In this document: piece after piece, positions 1 to 10,218 of the stretch | How positions within the stretch are numbered: the first letter of the stretch is position 1 | How the letters are laid out: every line of letters begins with the position of its first letter | Assembly (NCBI GenBank): GCA_013003395.1 | Contig: JABDJC010000220.1 | Location: 1-53,445 of the forward strand | Source of the DNA: Acidimicrobiia bacterium | Lineage (GTDB): Bacteria; Actinomycetota; Acidimicrobiia; Spongiisociales; UBA5794 | Length of the DNA: 53,445 nt | Direction: 5' to 3' | Program-made: the position numbers and the translations under genes | The notes under the pieces: model-generated | Databases searched by the model: none | The model's input: the letters and a program-made list of their open reading frames with translations, nothing else | What the model was told of the DNA's origin: nothing

Positions 1-770
1 GTGACGATCGTCGGACCGTTTCCCGACATCTCCATGATCGAGCGTTTGATGCCCATCTGCGACAAGATCCGCTTGCCTGTCGCAGACGAGCCTGTGAAGC
101 CGATGGCGTCGACACCATCGTGTGTGACGAGTGCTTCTCCGATGGATGCGCCGCCTGGGATGACCGACACTGCTCCCGGCGGAGCTCCGGCTTCCGTGAT
201 CGCTTTCGCCAGCTCCAACAGCGCCCACGACGTGTGGATCGGCGGCTTGACGATGACCGCGTTGCCTGTTGCGAGACCGGGTCCGACGTATTCGAGTGGG
301 ATCGTCACGGGGAAATTCCACGGAGTGATCGCTGCCCAGACCCCCACCGGTCGCCTGAACGTGAACATTCGCTTGGAGCGGTCTGACGTCGGGATGACCT
401 CGCCAGTGAGTCGCTTGACGTCCTCGGCGGCGTTGGTGAAGTACTCGTTCGCCTCGGCGATGTCGTCGAGAGATTCCTGGTGATAGGGCTTGCCTTGCTC
501 GAGTGTTTGGATGCGTGCGATTTCGGCGACCATCGGTTCGATTGCCTTCGCAATGCGCGTACAGAGGTCGGCTCGTTCGAACGCCGACCAATGACGCATC
601 TCCTCGGTTGCATTGCGAGCAGCGAGCACGGCAGCGTCGATATCGGCTGCCGAGGCGACAGGGATGTCGGCGAGGTGCTCGCCTGTGACCGGCGAGATGA
701 GTTGGTGGTGCTCGGTGCCGGTGCCTTCCGTCCACACACCTCCGATCAGCAGTTCCAGCGTCTGCGCCAC
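1..770 (-). CDS. Aldehyde dehydrogenase family protein (C-terminus truncated by window edge)
   Basis: Reverse-strand translation from GTG at 770: MAQTLELLIGGVWTEGTGTEHHQLISPVTGEHLADIPVAS...; contains PWNFP, GFTGSSATGKRI and EMSGNGPTIV ALDH motifs. Frame is open to position 1; the track ORF 305..739 is in a different frame. Confidence 0.95.
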   Translation of the reverse strand, partial: MAQTLELLIGGVWTEGTGTEHHQLISPVTGEHLADIPVASAADIDAAVLAARNATEEMRHWSAFERADLCTRIAKAIEPMVAEIARIQTLEQGKPYHQESLDDIAEANEYFTNAAEDVKRLTGEVIPTSDRSKRMFTFRRPVGVWAAITPWNFPVTIPLEYVGPGLATGNAVIVKPPIHTSWALLELAKAITEAGAPPGAVSVIPGGASIGEALVTHDGVDAIGFTGSSATGKRILSQMGIKRSIMEMSGNGPTIV

Positions 771-952
771 GTGAGCCTCCCTCTCTGCGGCCAACCTAGT
801 CAATCACGCTCGTGTCGGCAGGCCCATAGCGAGCGAACCGACGGCTGATCGTTTGCTTGGCAATCAAATCGATGGTTGGGAGGACATTGTCATTGTGATT
901 CTGCTAAAACGGTCACTGCTTGCCCGCCGAGTGAGAGAGACCCACGTCCCCC

Positions 953-1585
953 GTGCCCGAATTGGACTACAGCAACCTCACCGCAGATCTCGCGGAGCAG
1001 TGTGCCGCACTCGAGAGCCGCTCATTCCCGCACGCCGATCCCTCTGACTTGCTCGACGCGGATGACCTCCTGGCATATGCCGAGACGTTCCCCGAGGGCT
1101 TTTTCGTTTGTCGAGACGGCGATCGAGTGGTCGGCCAGGCCGGCGGTATTTACCTGAACTTCGACTTCGCCCACCCTCAACACACCATCTCCGAGATCAC
1201 GGGCGAGCACCAATGCGGTAACCACGACCCGCTCGGCGAGTGGTACTACGGCACCGACATCGTGGTTGATCCCGCCTATCGAAGGCAAGGAATCGGTACC
1301 GAGCTGTATCGACTCCGCAAGGATCTGGTGCGCCGCGACAACAAGCGGGGGATCATCGCCGGCGGGCACATTCACGGCTTCGAGCATCACAAGACGGCGA
1401 TGTCTGCTGCCGACTACGTGAAGCGGGTTGCAGCCGGCGAGCTCTACGACTCGACGCTCACCTTCCAACTCGACAACGGTTTCGAGGTACGCGGAGTGTT
1501 GGAGAACTACATCGTTGACGAGTCGACTGACGGGTGGTCGGCGCTCATCGTGTGGGAGAACCCTGAATTCGAGGCGACCACATGA
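953..1585 (+). CDS. GNAT family N-acetyltransferase
   Basis: GTG start; DIVVDPAYRRQGIGTELYRLRKDLVRRDNKRGIIAGG matches the GNAT acetyl-CoA binding motif; ATGA overlap with the next gene. Confidence 0.88.
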   Translation: MPELDYSNLTADLAEQCAALESRSFPHADPSDLLDADDLLAYAETFPEGFFVCRDGDRVVGQAGGIYLNFDFAHPQHTISEITGEHQCGNHDPLGEWYYGTDIVVDPAYRRQGIGTELYRLRKDLVRRDNKRGIIAGGHIHGFEHHKTAMSAADYVKRVAAGELYDSTLTFQLDNGFEVRGVLENYIVDESTDGWSALIVWENPEFEATT

Positions 1586-3198
1586 CCCTTGTTTTTCACA
1601 ACGGTCCGGTGTTCGTCGCAGACGCCCAGCGGCGATGGGCTCGCGCGGTGGCAGTCAGCGATGGACGGATCGTCGCAGTTGGAACCGACGCCGACGTTCG
1701 CGCTGTCGTCGGTCGCGACGTCGAGCCAATCGACCTCGCCGGCCGCATGCTGGCCCCTGGCTTTCAGGATGCTCACGTTCATCCCGTGATGGGTGGACTG
1801 ACGAGGTTGCGATGCAATCTCGAAGATGCCACCGACTTGGCCGAGGCGCTGTCAACGATTCGCCGGTACGTACATGACCATCCCGACAGCGAGTGGATCG
1901 TCGGGGGAGGCTGGAATTATCCGTGGTTCGAAGGAGGAAACCCGAGCGCATCGCTGCTCGACGAGATCACCGACAAACCGGTCCATCTCGTCGGAGCCGA
2001 CGGTCATTCGTCCTGGGTGAACTCGACTGCGCTGCGTATGGCCCGCATCGACGCCGAGTCGCCCGACCCGTCAGACGGTCGGATCGAGCGCCTTCCCGAC
2101 GGTTCGCCCATGGGCACCCTTCACGAAGGCGCCATGCGGCTCGTCGAGGACATTGCACCGAGCGAGTCGATCGGTGACATCGTCGCCGGGCTGCTGGAGG
2201 GGCAGCGCTACCTCCACTCCGTTGGAGTCACGGCCTGGCAGGACGCATGGATTGAACCGGGTGTCCATCAGGCGTACAAACGCACCGCCAGCAGTGGCGA
2301 CCTCGTGTCGTTGGTTCGTGGGGCGTTGTGGTGGGACCGCGAGCGCGGCATCGAACAACTGGAGGAGCTACTCAAGGCGAGCACCGAGAGTATCGGCACG
2401 TACTTTCCGAGAACGATCAAGCTCATGCTCGATGGTGTCTGTGAGAACCACACCGCGGCCATGCTCAGTCCATACCTCGACGCCAAGGGCGCAGTCACCG
2501 ACAACGCAGGCATCGACTTCATAGGCCGCGGCTCGCTCGACGAGATCGTCGCAGCCATCGATGCGGCCGGCCTGCAAGTGCATTTCCATGCGCTCGGAGA
2601 CCGAGCTGTGCGGAACGCCCTCGACGCCATCGAGTTCGCTCGTCAGCGCAACGGCTGGACCGACCTGCGACCTCACCTCGCGCACCTCCAGGTCATCGAT
2701 CCGCACGACATCCCACGATTCCGTCATCTCGGAGCTGTGGCCAACATCCAGCCGCTGTGGGCGGTGGCGGATGCTGCGATGACAGACCTCACCATCCCGT
2801 TCCTGGGCGAGGAGCGCACACGGCACCAATACCCGTTCAAGTCGCTCATCGATGCCGGAGCGACCCTGGCAGCGGGTAGCGACTGGCCGGTATCGACACC
2901 CGACGTGATGCAGCAGATTCACGTGGCCGTCAACCGCCAATCGCCAGGTCACGAGTCAGCTGAAGTGTTCTTGCCCGATCAACGTATTGGTCTCGCTGAC
3001 GCCCTGGTCGCGTTCACGGCCGGAGCGGCGCATGTCAACCACTTCGATGCGGCAACGGGCACCATCCAACAGGGCGCCAGGGCAGACCTTGTACTGTTGT
3101 CGGGCAATCCGTTCGACGGTGAACACGTCGCCGGCATCGAGGTGGACATGACTGTGGTTGGCGGCGAGGTCGTTTATCAACGGGGGCACAAAGAATGA
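1582..3198 (+). CDS. Amidohydrolase family protein (YtcJ/amidohydrolase_3-like)
   Basis: GRMLAPGFQDAHVHPVMGG metal-binding motif, later HFHALGDRAVRNALDAIE, and AAGSDWPVSTPD. Confidence 0.93.
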   Translation: MTLVFHNGPVFVADAQRRWARAVAVSDGRIVAVGTDADVRAVVGRDVEPIDLAGRMLAPGFQDAHVHPVMGGLTRLRCNLEDATDLAEALSTIRRYVHDHPDSEWIVGGGWNYPWFEGGNPSASLLDEITDKPVHLVGADGHSSWVNSTALRMARIDAESPDPSDGRIERLPDGSPMGTLHEGAMRLVEDIAPSESIGDIVAGLLEGQRYLHSVGVTAWQDAWIEPGVHQAYKRTASSGDLVSLVRGALWWDRERGIEQLEELLKASTESIGTYFPRTIKLMLDGVCENHTAAMLSPYLDAKGAVTDNAGIDFIGRGSLDEIVAAIDAAGLQVHFHALGDRAVRNALDAIEFARQRNGWTDLRPHLAHLQVIDPHDIPRFRHLGAVANIQPLWAVADAAMTDLTIPFLGEERTRHQYPFKSLIDAGATLAAGSDWPVSTPDVMQQIHVAVNRQSPGHESAEVFLPDQRIGLADALVAFTAGAAHVNHFDAATGTIQQGARADLVLLSGNPFDGEHVAGIEVDMTVVGGEVVYQRGHKE

Positions 3199-4259
3199 CG
3201 TATGCGGTTGAACTGCGCGGGGTGTCGAAGCGTTTCGGCGAGGTTGTCGCCGTCGAGTCGCTCGATCTCGCCATCGACGACGGCGAGTTCTTTTCGCTGC
3301 TCGGGCCGTCTGGCTGTGGCAAGACGACAACGCTTCGCATGATCGCCGGATTCGAATACCCGACCGAGGGGAGCCTCGCCATTCATGGCACGGAGATGGC
3401 TCTCCAGCCTCCCAACCAGAGGCCGGTGAACACGGTGTTCCAGTCGTATGCACTCTTTCCGCACATGACCATCGCAGAGAACGTGGGCTTTGGTCTGCTG
3501 ATGCAGAAAGTCGCCAAGTCCGAGATCAGTACCCGAGTCGACCGAGCTCTCGACATGGTGCAACTCTCACAACGCAAGGGCGCAACCCCCGACAAGCTGT
3601 CTGGCGGACAACAACAACGAGTTGCTCTGGCTCGCGCTCTCGTCAACGAGCCAGAGGTGCTCCTGCTCGATGAACCGCTCGGCGCCCTCGACCTCAAACT
3701 GCGCCAGCAGATGCAGATCGAACTGAAGGAACTGCAGGAGCGTGTTGGCATCACGTTCGTGTACGTGACGCACGATCAAGAGGAAGCGCTCACGATGTCC
3801 GACAGGATCGGCGTGATGAGCGATGGTCGACTGCTGCAAGTAGGTGACGCAACTGAGATCTACGAGCGCCCGACGTCCCGTTTCGTAGCGGACTTCATCG
3901 GTGACATCAATCTGTTGCCCGCCGCGATAACCGGCCCCGGCGTCGTGACATTGGCCGGAACCACGCCGGTGTCTGCGCCTTCGGCCGTTGCCGGCAACGC
4001 TGCCAACTGGCTGGCACTGCGGCCTGAGCAGCTGCATCTGATCCGCCACGACGAAATCGTCCCTGACGACCGAAATTCGATTTCGGGAACGGTCAACAAC
4101 CGCGTGTACTTCGGTGATTCGTATTACTACGTCGTTGCGACCCCCGTAGGAGCTCTCGACGTCCGCCAGGAAAACCGTCCGGGTCTGGCGCTTCACGATC
4201 CGGGCACAAGTGTTCACGTGTGGTGGCACCCCGACGCAGCGGCGATGGTCCTGGAATGA
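3195..4259 (+). CDS. potA: ABC transporter ATP-binding protein, spermidine/putrescine (PotA) type
   Basis: Walker A GPSGCGKTT, signature LSGGQQQRVALARAL, Walker B VLLLDEP, C-terminal TOBE-like region; followed by two permeases and a binding protein. Confidence 0.93.
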   Translation: MTYAVELRGVSKRFGEVVAVESLDLAIDDGEFFSLLGPSGCGKTTTLRMIAGFEYPTEGSLAIHGTEMALQPPNQRPVNTVFQSYALFPHMTIAENVGFGLLMQKVAKSEISTRVDRALDMVQLSQRKGATPDKLSGGQQQRVALARALVNEPEVLLLDEPLGALDLKLRQQMQIELKELQERVGITFVYVTHDQEEALTMSDRIGVMSDGRLLQVGDATEIYERPTSRFVADFIGDINLLPAAITGPGVVTLAGTTPVSAPSAVAGNAANWLALRPEQLHLIRHDEIVPDDRNSISGTVNNRVYFGDSYYYVVATPVGALDVRQENRPGLALHDPGTSVHVWWHPDAAAMVLE

Positions 4260-5152
4260 CCTCTGAGCAACGTACCGCGGCGCTGATCGCCGAACCCGGC
4301 CTGGAGGCAGCGGCAACTGCGGCGGACCGCAAGCGTGGTCTGCTGCTGGCGCTACCGGCCTATGTCTATCTGCTGCTCTTTTTCGTCTTGCCGTTCCTCA
4401 TCGTGTTCGTCTATTCGTTTGCCACGAGATCCGCCACCGGCGCCACTCGGCTCTCCGACTGGAACCTGCTGGCCTACCAGAAGCTCTTCGACTCGCTGGT
4501 GGTGCAGATCGTTTGGCGATCGTTCTGGATCGCGTCGCTGACCACCATCATCTGTCTGGTGATGGCGTACCCCTTCGCCTATTACATAGCGACCCGGCGG
4601 CCGGCAGTCCGCAACGTGTTGCTCGTGCTCGTCATGATTCCGTTCTGGTCCAATTTCCTCATTCGAACCTACGCGTGGCGATTCATTCTCGGAACCGATG
4701 GACCGATCGCCACGTTGACCGACGCGTTGGGCATGGAGCCGGTGCGGCTGCTGTTCACCAACGCTGCCGTGATGATCGGCCTGGTCTACGGGTTCCTTCC
4801 GTTCATGGTGTTGCCCTTGTATGCAGCCATCGAGAGACTCGACTGGAGCCTGGTGGAGGCAGCCCGGGACCTCTATGCGAGCGGCTGGTCGGCATTCCGA
4901 AAAGTGACGCTGCCGCTCACTCGCTCGGGGATCATCGCCGGTTCGTTGCTGGTATTCGTGCCGAGCTTCGGCGCCTACGTCACGCCGGCCATTCTCGGCG
5001 GATCGAAAGACCTCCTGCTGGGCTCGTACATCGTCACGCAGTTTCAACAAGCCCGCAACTGGCCGTTCGGGTCAGCGCTGTCGATTGTGGTCATGGTCTT
5101 CATGCTCGCTGCGCTCATGATTCGGGCTCGGACCGGAGCTGAGGAAGTATGA
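4256..5152 (+). CDS. potB: ABC transporter permease, PotB type
   Basis: ATG at 4256 overlaps the potA stop; multi-TM with EAARDLYASGWSAFRKVTLPLTRSGI EAA loop. Track start 4220 is inside potA. Confidence 0.9.
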   Translation: MTSEQRTAALIAEPGLEAAATAADRKRGLLLALPAYVYLLLFFVLPFLIVFVYSFATRSATGATRLSDWNLLAYQKLFDSLVVQIVWRSFWIASLTTIICLVMAYPFAYYIATRRPAVRNVLLVLVMIPFWSNFLIRTYAWRFILGTDGPIATLTDALGMEPVRLLFTNAAVMIGLVYGFLPFMVLPLYAAIERLDWSLVEAARDLYASGWSAFRKVTLPLTRSGIIAGSLLVFVPSFGAYVTPAILGGSKDLLLGSYIVTQFQQARNWPFGSALSIVVMVFMLAALMIRARTGAEEV

Positions 5153-5997
5153 CGACGAGAACGACTTCACTGGATCGGGCGCTGGCCGCGAACACGTGGT
5201 TCGTGTACGCGTTCTTCTACCTTCCGATCCTCGTCCTGGTCGTGTTCTCGTTCAATGCGTCGACCAGGGTCGGCATCTGGCGAGGTTTTTCGACCCGCTG
5301 GTACGGAGAGGTGCTGCGAAACCCTGAAGTGCTCGACGCGCTGAAGAACTCGCTCATCGTCGCTGCGCTCTCGACGGTTGCTGCGACGGTGATCGGAACG
5401 GCGGCAGCACTCGCCATCGATCGCTACCGATTCAGGGGACGCCGCGGACTCGACGGGATCCTCTACCTACCGATCATCATCCCCGACGTGACAATGGCAG
5501 TGATGATGCTGTTGTTCTTCGCCCGAGCGTTCGCGTTGATTGATGCGGCCGGACCACGGTTCCAACTTGGCATCGGATCCATCACCTTGAGCCACATCGC
5601 CTTCAACATCTCGTTTGTGGCGGTTGTGGTGCGAGCCCGCCTCGGGCAGCTCGACGGGTCGCTGGAGGAGGCGGCGCGAGACCTCTACGCAAACTCGTGG
5701 CAGACCTTCAGGCGAGTGACCCTGCCACTCATTCTTCCTGGTGTCCTGGGAGGCGCTCTGTTGGCGTTGACGTTGTCGCTCGACGACGTCGTCGTGACAG
5801 CCTTCGTCTCGGGACCTGGGTCGACGACGCTGCCGGTGTACGTGTTCGGGCTTGTACGACGTGGGGTGTCACCCGCAATAAATGCAATCTCGACCATCAT
5901 GTTGGTGGCCTCGATAGGACTTGTGGCACTCTCCTTGGTGTTCCAACGTGGGCCGAAGGCGAGTCGCAACACCGAGATGATCAAAGAAACGACATAG
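5149..5997 (+). CDS. potC: ABC transporter permease, PotC type
   Basis: EAARDLYANSWQTFRRVTLPLILPGVLGGALLALTLSLDDVV EAA loop; ATGA overlap with potB. Confidence 0.92.
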   Translation: MTTRTTSLDRALAANTWFVYAFFYLPILVLVVFSFNASTRVGIWRGFSTRWYGEVLRNPEVLDALKNSLIVAALSTVAATVIGTAAALAIDRYRFRGRRGLDGILYLPIIIPDVTMAVMMLLFFARAFALIDAAGPRFQLGIGSITLSHIAFNISFVAVVVRARLGQLDGSLEEAARDLYANSWQTFRRVTLPLILPGVLGGALLALTLSLDDVVVTAFVSGPGSTTLPVYVFGLVRRGVSPAINAISTIMLVASIGLVALSLVFQRGPKASRNTEMIKETT

Positions 5998-6011
5998 TGA
6001 GAGGAATTCCG

Positions 6012-7115
6012 ATGAAACGATGGCTAGGCGTTTTGGTGGCGTTGATGCTCGTCGCCGCGGCATGTGGCGGGAGCGAGGAAGCTGCAGTGTCAACTTCTGA
6101 CTGCGGGCCGGGAGACACCGACGGAGATCTCAGTTTCTACAACTGGGCCGAATACATCGATCCCGATCTGATCGACGCATTCGAGGCTGAATACGGCATC
6201 TCTGTGGAGTACACCGAATACGAGTCCAACGAAGAGATGCTCGCCCAGGTCGAGGCAGGCGCAGCCGTGTATGACCTGGTGGTCCCGTCCGACTACATGG
6301 TCGACACGATGATCCAGGAAGACCTCCTGGTGAAGCTCAACAAGGACGCCATTCCCAATCTCGGCAACCTCGATGACGCGTTCACGAACCTGCCGTTCGA
6401 CGAAGCGGGCGATTTCTCTGTTCCATATCAGTGGGGAACCACCGGTATCGGCGTGAATGTCGGGGCGATCGGTGAGGGCTTCGACCCCTCATGGGCGCTG
6501 CTGTTCGATGCTGACGTCGCGGACCAATACCAGGGGCGGATCTCGCTTCTCGATGATCCTCTCGAAGCGATGGTTGCTGCCTTGCACTACGCCGGGTACA
6601 CACTCGAAGAGGTGATTGCGGACAACAATCTCGACGCGATCGCTGAAGCCGAAGCCATCCTTGCCGAAGCCAATGCCAGGGTCGCCAAGTACGACTCGGT
6701 CAACTTCGGTGACGACCTGGTGACAGGCGAGGTCGACATCGCCCACGGATGGAGCGGTGGCTTCTTCGCGTCGTTTGCTGAAGCCGACAATGCCGACGAA
6801 CTCGTCTACATCATTCCGAAAGAGGGTGGAGTGCGCTGGGTCGACAACATGGCCATCCCGGTCACCGCGGAGCATCCGTGCTCTGCGTCGACCATGATCA
6901 ACTTCATCTTGGACGCCGAGAATGGTGCCACCCTCACCAACTGGAACTACTACGGAAGTCCCAATGAGGCGTCCGAGGCGTTCATCCTTCCCGAGATCCT
7001 CGAGGACGAAGCGATCTACCCAAGTGGTGACGCTCTGGAGAATCTCGAGTTCATTCCTCAGGTAGGGGAGTTGGGGCTGGAATTGCAGGACGCCTTCACC
7101 AGGTCGAAGAGCTGA
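6012..7115 (+). CDS. potD: Spermidine/putrescine-type substrate-binding lipoprotein, PotD type
   Basis: MKRWLGVLVALMLVAAACGG lipobox, then LSFYNWAEYIDPDLIDAFEAEYGISVEYTEYESNEEMLAQ; start 6012 preferred over the extended track start 5697. Confidence 0.92.
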   Translation: MKRWLGVLVALMLVAAACGGSEEAAVSTSDCGPGDTDGDLSFYNWAEYIDPDLIDAFEAEYGISVEYTEYESNEEMLAQVEAGAAVYDLVVPSDYMVDTMIQEDLLVKLNKDAIPNLGNLDDAFTNLPFDEAGDFSVPYQWGTTGIGVNVGAIGEGFDPSWALLFDADVADQYQGRISLLDDPLEAMVAALHYAGYTLEEVIADNNLDAIAEAEAILAEANARVAKYDSVNFGDDLVTGEVDIAHGWSGGFFASFAEADNADELVYIIPKEGGVRWVDNMAIPVTAEHPCSASTMINFILDAENGATLTNWNYYGSPNEASEAFILPEILEDEAIYPSGDALENLEFIPQVGELGLELQDAFTRSKS

Positions 7116-7141
7116 TTGACCGCAGCCGACGTGATCGACGA

Positions 7142-7170
7142 GGGGGGCGCCGGTAGGCGCCCCCCTTTCG
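7142..7170. terminator. Strong hairpin terminator between convergent genes (probably bidirectional)
   Basis: GGGGGGCGCC-GGTA-GGCGCCCCCC perfect 10-bp stem followed by TTTCGTT, between potD (ends 7115) and the reverse CDS ending at 7174. Confidence 0.9.
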
Positions 7171-7173
7171 TTG

Positions 7174-9126
7174 TCACGTGCCGGCGTCCCGCAGAGATCG
7201 TCGCATGATCTTGTTCGAGGCGGTCCTCGGCAACTTGTCGCTGCGCACGAGTCGCGACACCTTGAACAACGGATTGAGCTCGCTACGGATTCGCTCCTGC
7301 ATTTCGGCGAGGAGGGCAGATGGCTCGGTGTTGGCATCGAAGACAGCATGAATGACGAGTTGTTCTGGTCCGCCGTCGATTCGTTCGGCGACAGCGGCCG
7401 CTTCGACCAAACCAGCGATGCCGCTCAGGCAGCGTTCGATTTCAGCTGAGCTCACCTTGATGCCGCCGAGATTCATCGTGTCGTCCGAGCGACCCTCAGC
7501 CCTGTAGTACCCACCGGGGAGTCGTTCCATCTGATCGCCGTGACGGCGAAGAATTCTTCCGTCCGGCGACGAGGGGGCCCCCTCGTAGTACTCGGCGTGA
7601 TGGTTGCGGTTCAACAACTCGGTCGACATGCCAACCGATGGAGGCACCAACCAGACCTCACCTCGTTCGGCCGGTTCGCCGTTCTCGTCGAGCAGCAGCA
7701 TGTCCCAGCCGAACGACACCCTCGAGAACGTAGCCGGCGTCAGCGCGTCCAGCACTGTCGAAGCGATGTATCCGCCGCCGATCTCGGTGCCGCCGCAGTA
7801 CTCGATTATCGGACGGTGACCGATCATGGCCGACAGATACAGCATGTCGTCTGCGCTCGACGGTTCTCCTGTGGAACTCGCAACGCGAATGCTCGACCAG
7901 TCGAATCGATTGAGCCAGCCTTGCGCTCGCCAGGCCCTCACGATGCTCGGAACCACCCCGAGCATCGTGACTCCAGCTTCTGCGACGAAGTCGCCGAAGC
8001 TCTCTGCGGTGGGGGCATCGTCGAACAGCGCCAGCGCCGCCCCATTCACGAGCGAGGCGTAGATCGCCCACGGACCCATCATCCAGCCGAGGTTTGTCGG
8101 CCAACACACGACGTCGCCGTGCTGAATGTCCTGGTGGAGGTATCCGTCAGCGGCAGCTTTGATCGGTGTCGTGTGCGACCACGGAATCGCCTTGGGCTCT
8201 CCAGTGGTGCCTGAAGAGAACAGAATGTTGGTGTGGTCGCCTGGATCGGCGATGTGCAAGGGGGAGCCGGATGCCCTGCTCATCAAGTCGTCCCATGCGA
8301 CGTCGTCCGGACGCAGCACGGCCTCTCCAACGACGATGGCACGCGGAGCTTCAGCCGAGCAGACCTTGGCGTACATCGGCAGGGTCTTGCCGAGCCGATC
8401 GACGGTGGCCTCCGTCACCACCGCGGCGGTGTCTGCGATCACGAGCCGTTTGGATATCTGATCCGGCGCGAAACTGTCGGCGATCGACACGACGACCCCA
8501 CCCATGTGGATGATGCCGAGATAGGCGACCACGGCTTCGACGTTCATCGACATCGCAATGGCAACGCGGTCGCCGGGACGGACACCCCAACCCACGAGCC
8601 CAGATGCGAACTTGTCGACGAGGTCGGCCAACTCGGTCACAGTCAGGCGGTGGACGGCGCCATTTCGGCGATGGATGATCGCCGTCCGCTGTTGATCGCC
8701 CGCGAGGCACGAAGCAACGGCGTTGAGCTTGGCACCTGCGAACCAATCCGGAGCCCTGGGATCGAAACCTGGTCCGAGCACGTGCACAGCCGGCTCGGCG
8801 AACACAATGCCGAGGTCGTCGGCGATCGCTCCCCAGAAGGCACCGGGTTGGTGACTCGACCACTCGGCCAGGCCGGTGAGCCCGTCGTGTCCCGTGTTCG
8901 CGAGGAATCGGTGCAGATTCGACGTCCGGTCGCTCCACTCTGGCAGCCAGGTCGGCCATGGTTCCGGGTGATCTCGATACGCCCTGCGGTAGGCAGCGTG
9001 ATGGGTTTCGAACGGAGCGCTGCTGAGGTACAGCTGCACCGCAGTCCACGCCGCCTGAGCGTTTGGAGCCGCTTCGATAGCGGCCTGCGCGGCGTCGGGA
9101 ATCCCGTTCAGCGGGTCGTTGCCCAT
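7174..9126 (-). CDS. AMP-dependent acyl-CoA synthetase/ligase
   Basis: ILFSSGTTGEPKAIPWSH AMP-binding motif, EYCGGTEIGGGY, YRAEGRSDDTMNLGGIKVSSAEIE, LPRTASNKIMRR. Start inferred at MGNDPLNG. Confidence 0.92.
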   Translation of the reverse strand: MGNDPLNGIPDAAQAAIEAAPNAQAAWTAVQLYLSSAPFETHHAAYRRAYRDHPEPWPTWLPEWSDRTSNLHRFLANTGHDGLTGLAEWSSHQPGAFWGAIADDLGIVFAEPAVHVLGPGFDPRAPDWFAGAKLNAVASCLAGDQQRTAIIHRRNGAVHRLTVTELADLVDKFASGLVGWGVRPGDRVAIAMSMNVEAVVAYLGIIHMGGVVVSIADSFAPDQISKRLVIADTAAVVTEATVDRLGKTLPMYAKVCSAEAPRAIVVGEAVLRPDDVAWDDLMSRASGSPLHIADPGDHTNILFSSGTTGEPKAIPWSHTTPIKAAADGYLHQDIQHGDVVCWPTNLGWMMGPWAIYASLVNGAALALFDDAPTAESFGDFVAEAGVTMLGVVPSIVRAWRAQGWLNRFDWSSIRVASSTGEPSSADDMLYLSAMIGHRPIIEYCGGTEIGGGYIASTVLDALTPATFSRVSFGWDMLLLDENGEPAERGEVWLVPPSVGMSTELLNRNHHAEYYEGAPSSPDGRILRRHGDQMERLPGGYYRAEGRSDDTMNLGGIKVSSAEIERCLSGIAGLVEAAAVAERIDGGPEQLVIHAVFDANTEPSALLAEMQERIRSELNPLFKVSRLVRSDKLPRTASNKIMRRSLRDAGT

Positions 9127-9234
9127 TCGAGAAATCACTCGGCCAGCGTACCGCGGAGAGCTAACGCACACCTGAGGTCGCCTTGACGTCGGATGGCTGA
9201 TGATCGACTCGACCTCAACGAAAGGATTCGGTCC

Positions 9235-10104
9235 ATGAAGCGCATAATGCTCCTCGCAAGCGTCGCAGTTGGTCTCATTGTCACGGCCGGGATCGCTATT
9301 GCATCGACTGGTCCAGCAGCGCCTGCGACCCTTGCCCAAGTGGCCTCGACAACTTCTGCCGACGTCACTACCTATCAAGTGGCGGATGCAGGCACGGTCG
9401 ACGTGGCGTTTGATGGCGTCACGGTTGGGGTGGTCGCCGTCGAGGCGGCGATCGGCTGGACCGTCGAGACCGAGATCGCAGCCGGAATCGAAGTCGAAGT
9501 TCAGTTCACAGACGGGATCACTCGCATCGACTTCAAAGCAGAAGTCGAGGACGGCACCGTGAAGACCACAGCTCGTAGTCGACAGGCGTCTGCCGGCGGC
9601 TCTACGAGCACAACCAGCGTTACGTCAACCACCATGGGCGATACCAGTACCACGAGTACCAGCACCACCAGTCCGACGAGTACGACGAGTACGACGAGCA
9701 CCACCACGGCTCCGCCGTCGACCGGAACGCTCGCGATCGATGCATCTCCGGCAGGATCAGTCACCGTCGTCCTCAACCAAGGGACTGTCGATGTGGTCTC
9801 CGTCGCAAGCAATCCTGGCTGGACGTGGACTTCTGAGTCCAGGCTCGACGGCGGCGTCGAGGTCAAGTTCCGCAACGGATCCGTGGAGGTCGAAGTCGAA
9901 GTGGAGATGGAGCACGGACAGATGGTGCCCAAGGTGGAGGTCGAAACCGACGACTCCGACGACGATTCCGACGACGACAACCGCGGCCACGGCAATGGCG
10001 ACGCCGACTTTGACGACGATAACCGCGGCCACGGCAATGGCCACGACGATGACGATTCTGACGACGCCGACCACGACGATGACGACTCTGACGACGACGA
10101 CTGA
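9235..10104 (+). CDS. Secreted protein with duplicated beta-rich domain, Ser/Thr linker and Asp-rich C-terminal tail
   Basis: Signal peptide MKRIMLLASVAVGLIVTAGIAIAS; TSTTS-rich linker; two related segments; C-terminus DDSDDDSDDDNRGHGNG... Confidence 0.8.
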   Translation: MKRIMLLASVAVGLIVTAGIAIASTGPAAPATLAQVASTTSADVTTYQVADAGTVDVAFDGVTVGVVAVEAAIGWTVETEIAAGIEVEVQFTDGITRIDFKAEVEDGTVKTTARSRQASAGGSTSTTSVTSTTMGDTSTTSTSTTSPTSTTSTTSTTTAPPSTGTLAIDASPAGSVTVVLNQGTVDVVSVASNPGWTWTSESRLDGGVEVKFRNGSVEVEVEVEMEHGQMVPKVEVETDDSDDDSDDDNRGHGNGDADFDDDNRGHGNGHDDDDSDDADHDDDDSDDDD

Positions 10105-10123
10105 CGATCCAGTTCCCCCAACG

Positions 10124-10158
10124 GATGAGAGGGGTGGTTCCCTGCCACCCCTCTCATC
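10124..10158. terminator. Hairpin (putative terminator)
   Basis: GATGAGAGGGGTGG / CCACCCCTCTCATC perfect 14-bp stem, 7-nt loop, directly after the stop at 10104; no clear T-tract. Confidence 0.7.
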
Positions 10159-10218
10159 GCGTTAGCGTTGCGGTGTGATCCTGCCACCCATCCATCGCGC
10201 CAAGGTCGTCAAGACACC

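Noticed and set aside
8233-9186. 317-aa plus-strand ORF
   Set aside because: Antisense to the acyl-CoA synthetase with intact motifs.
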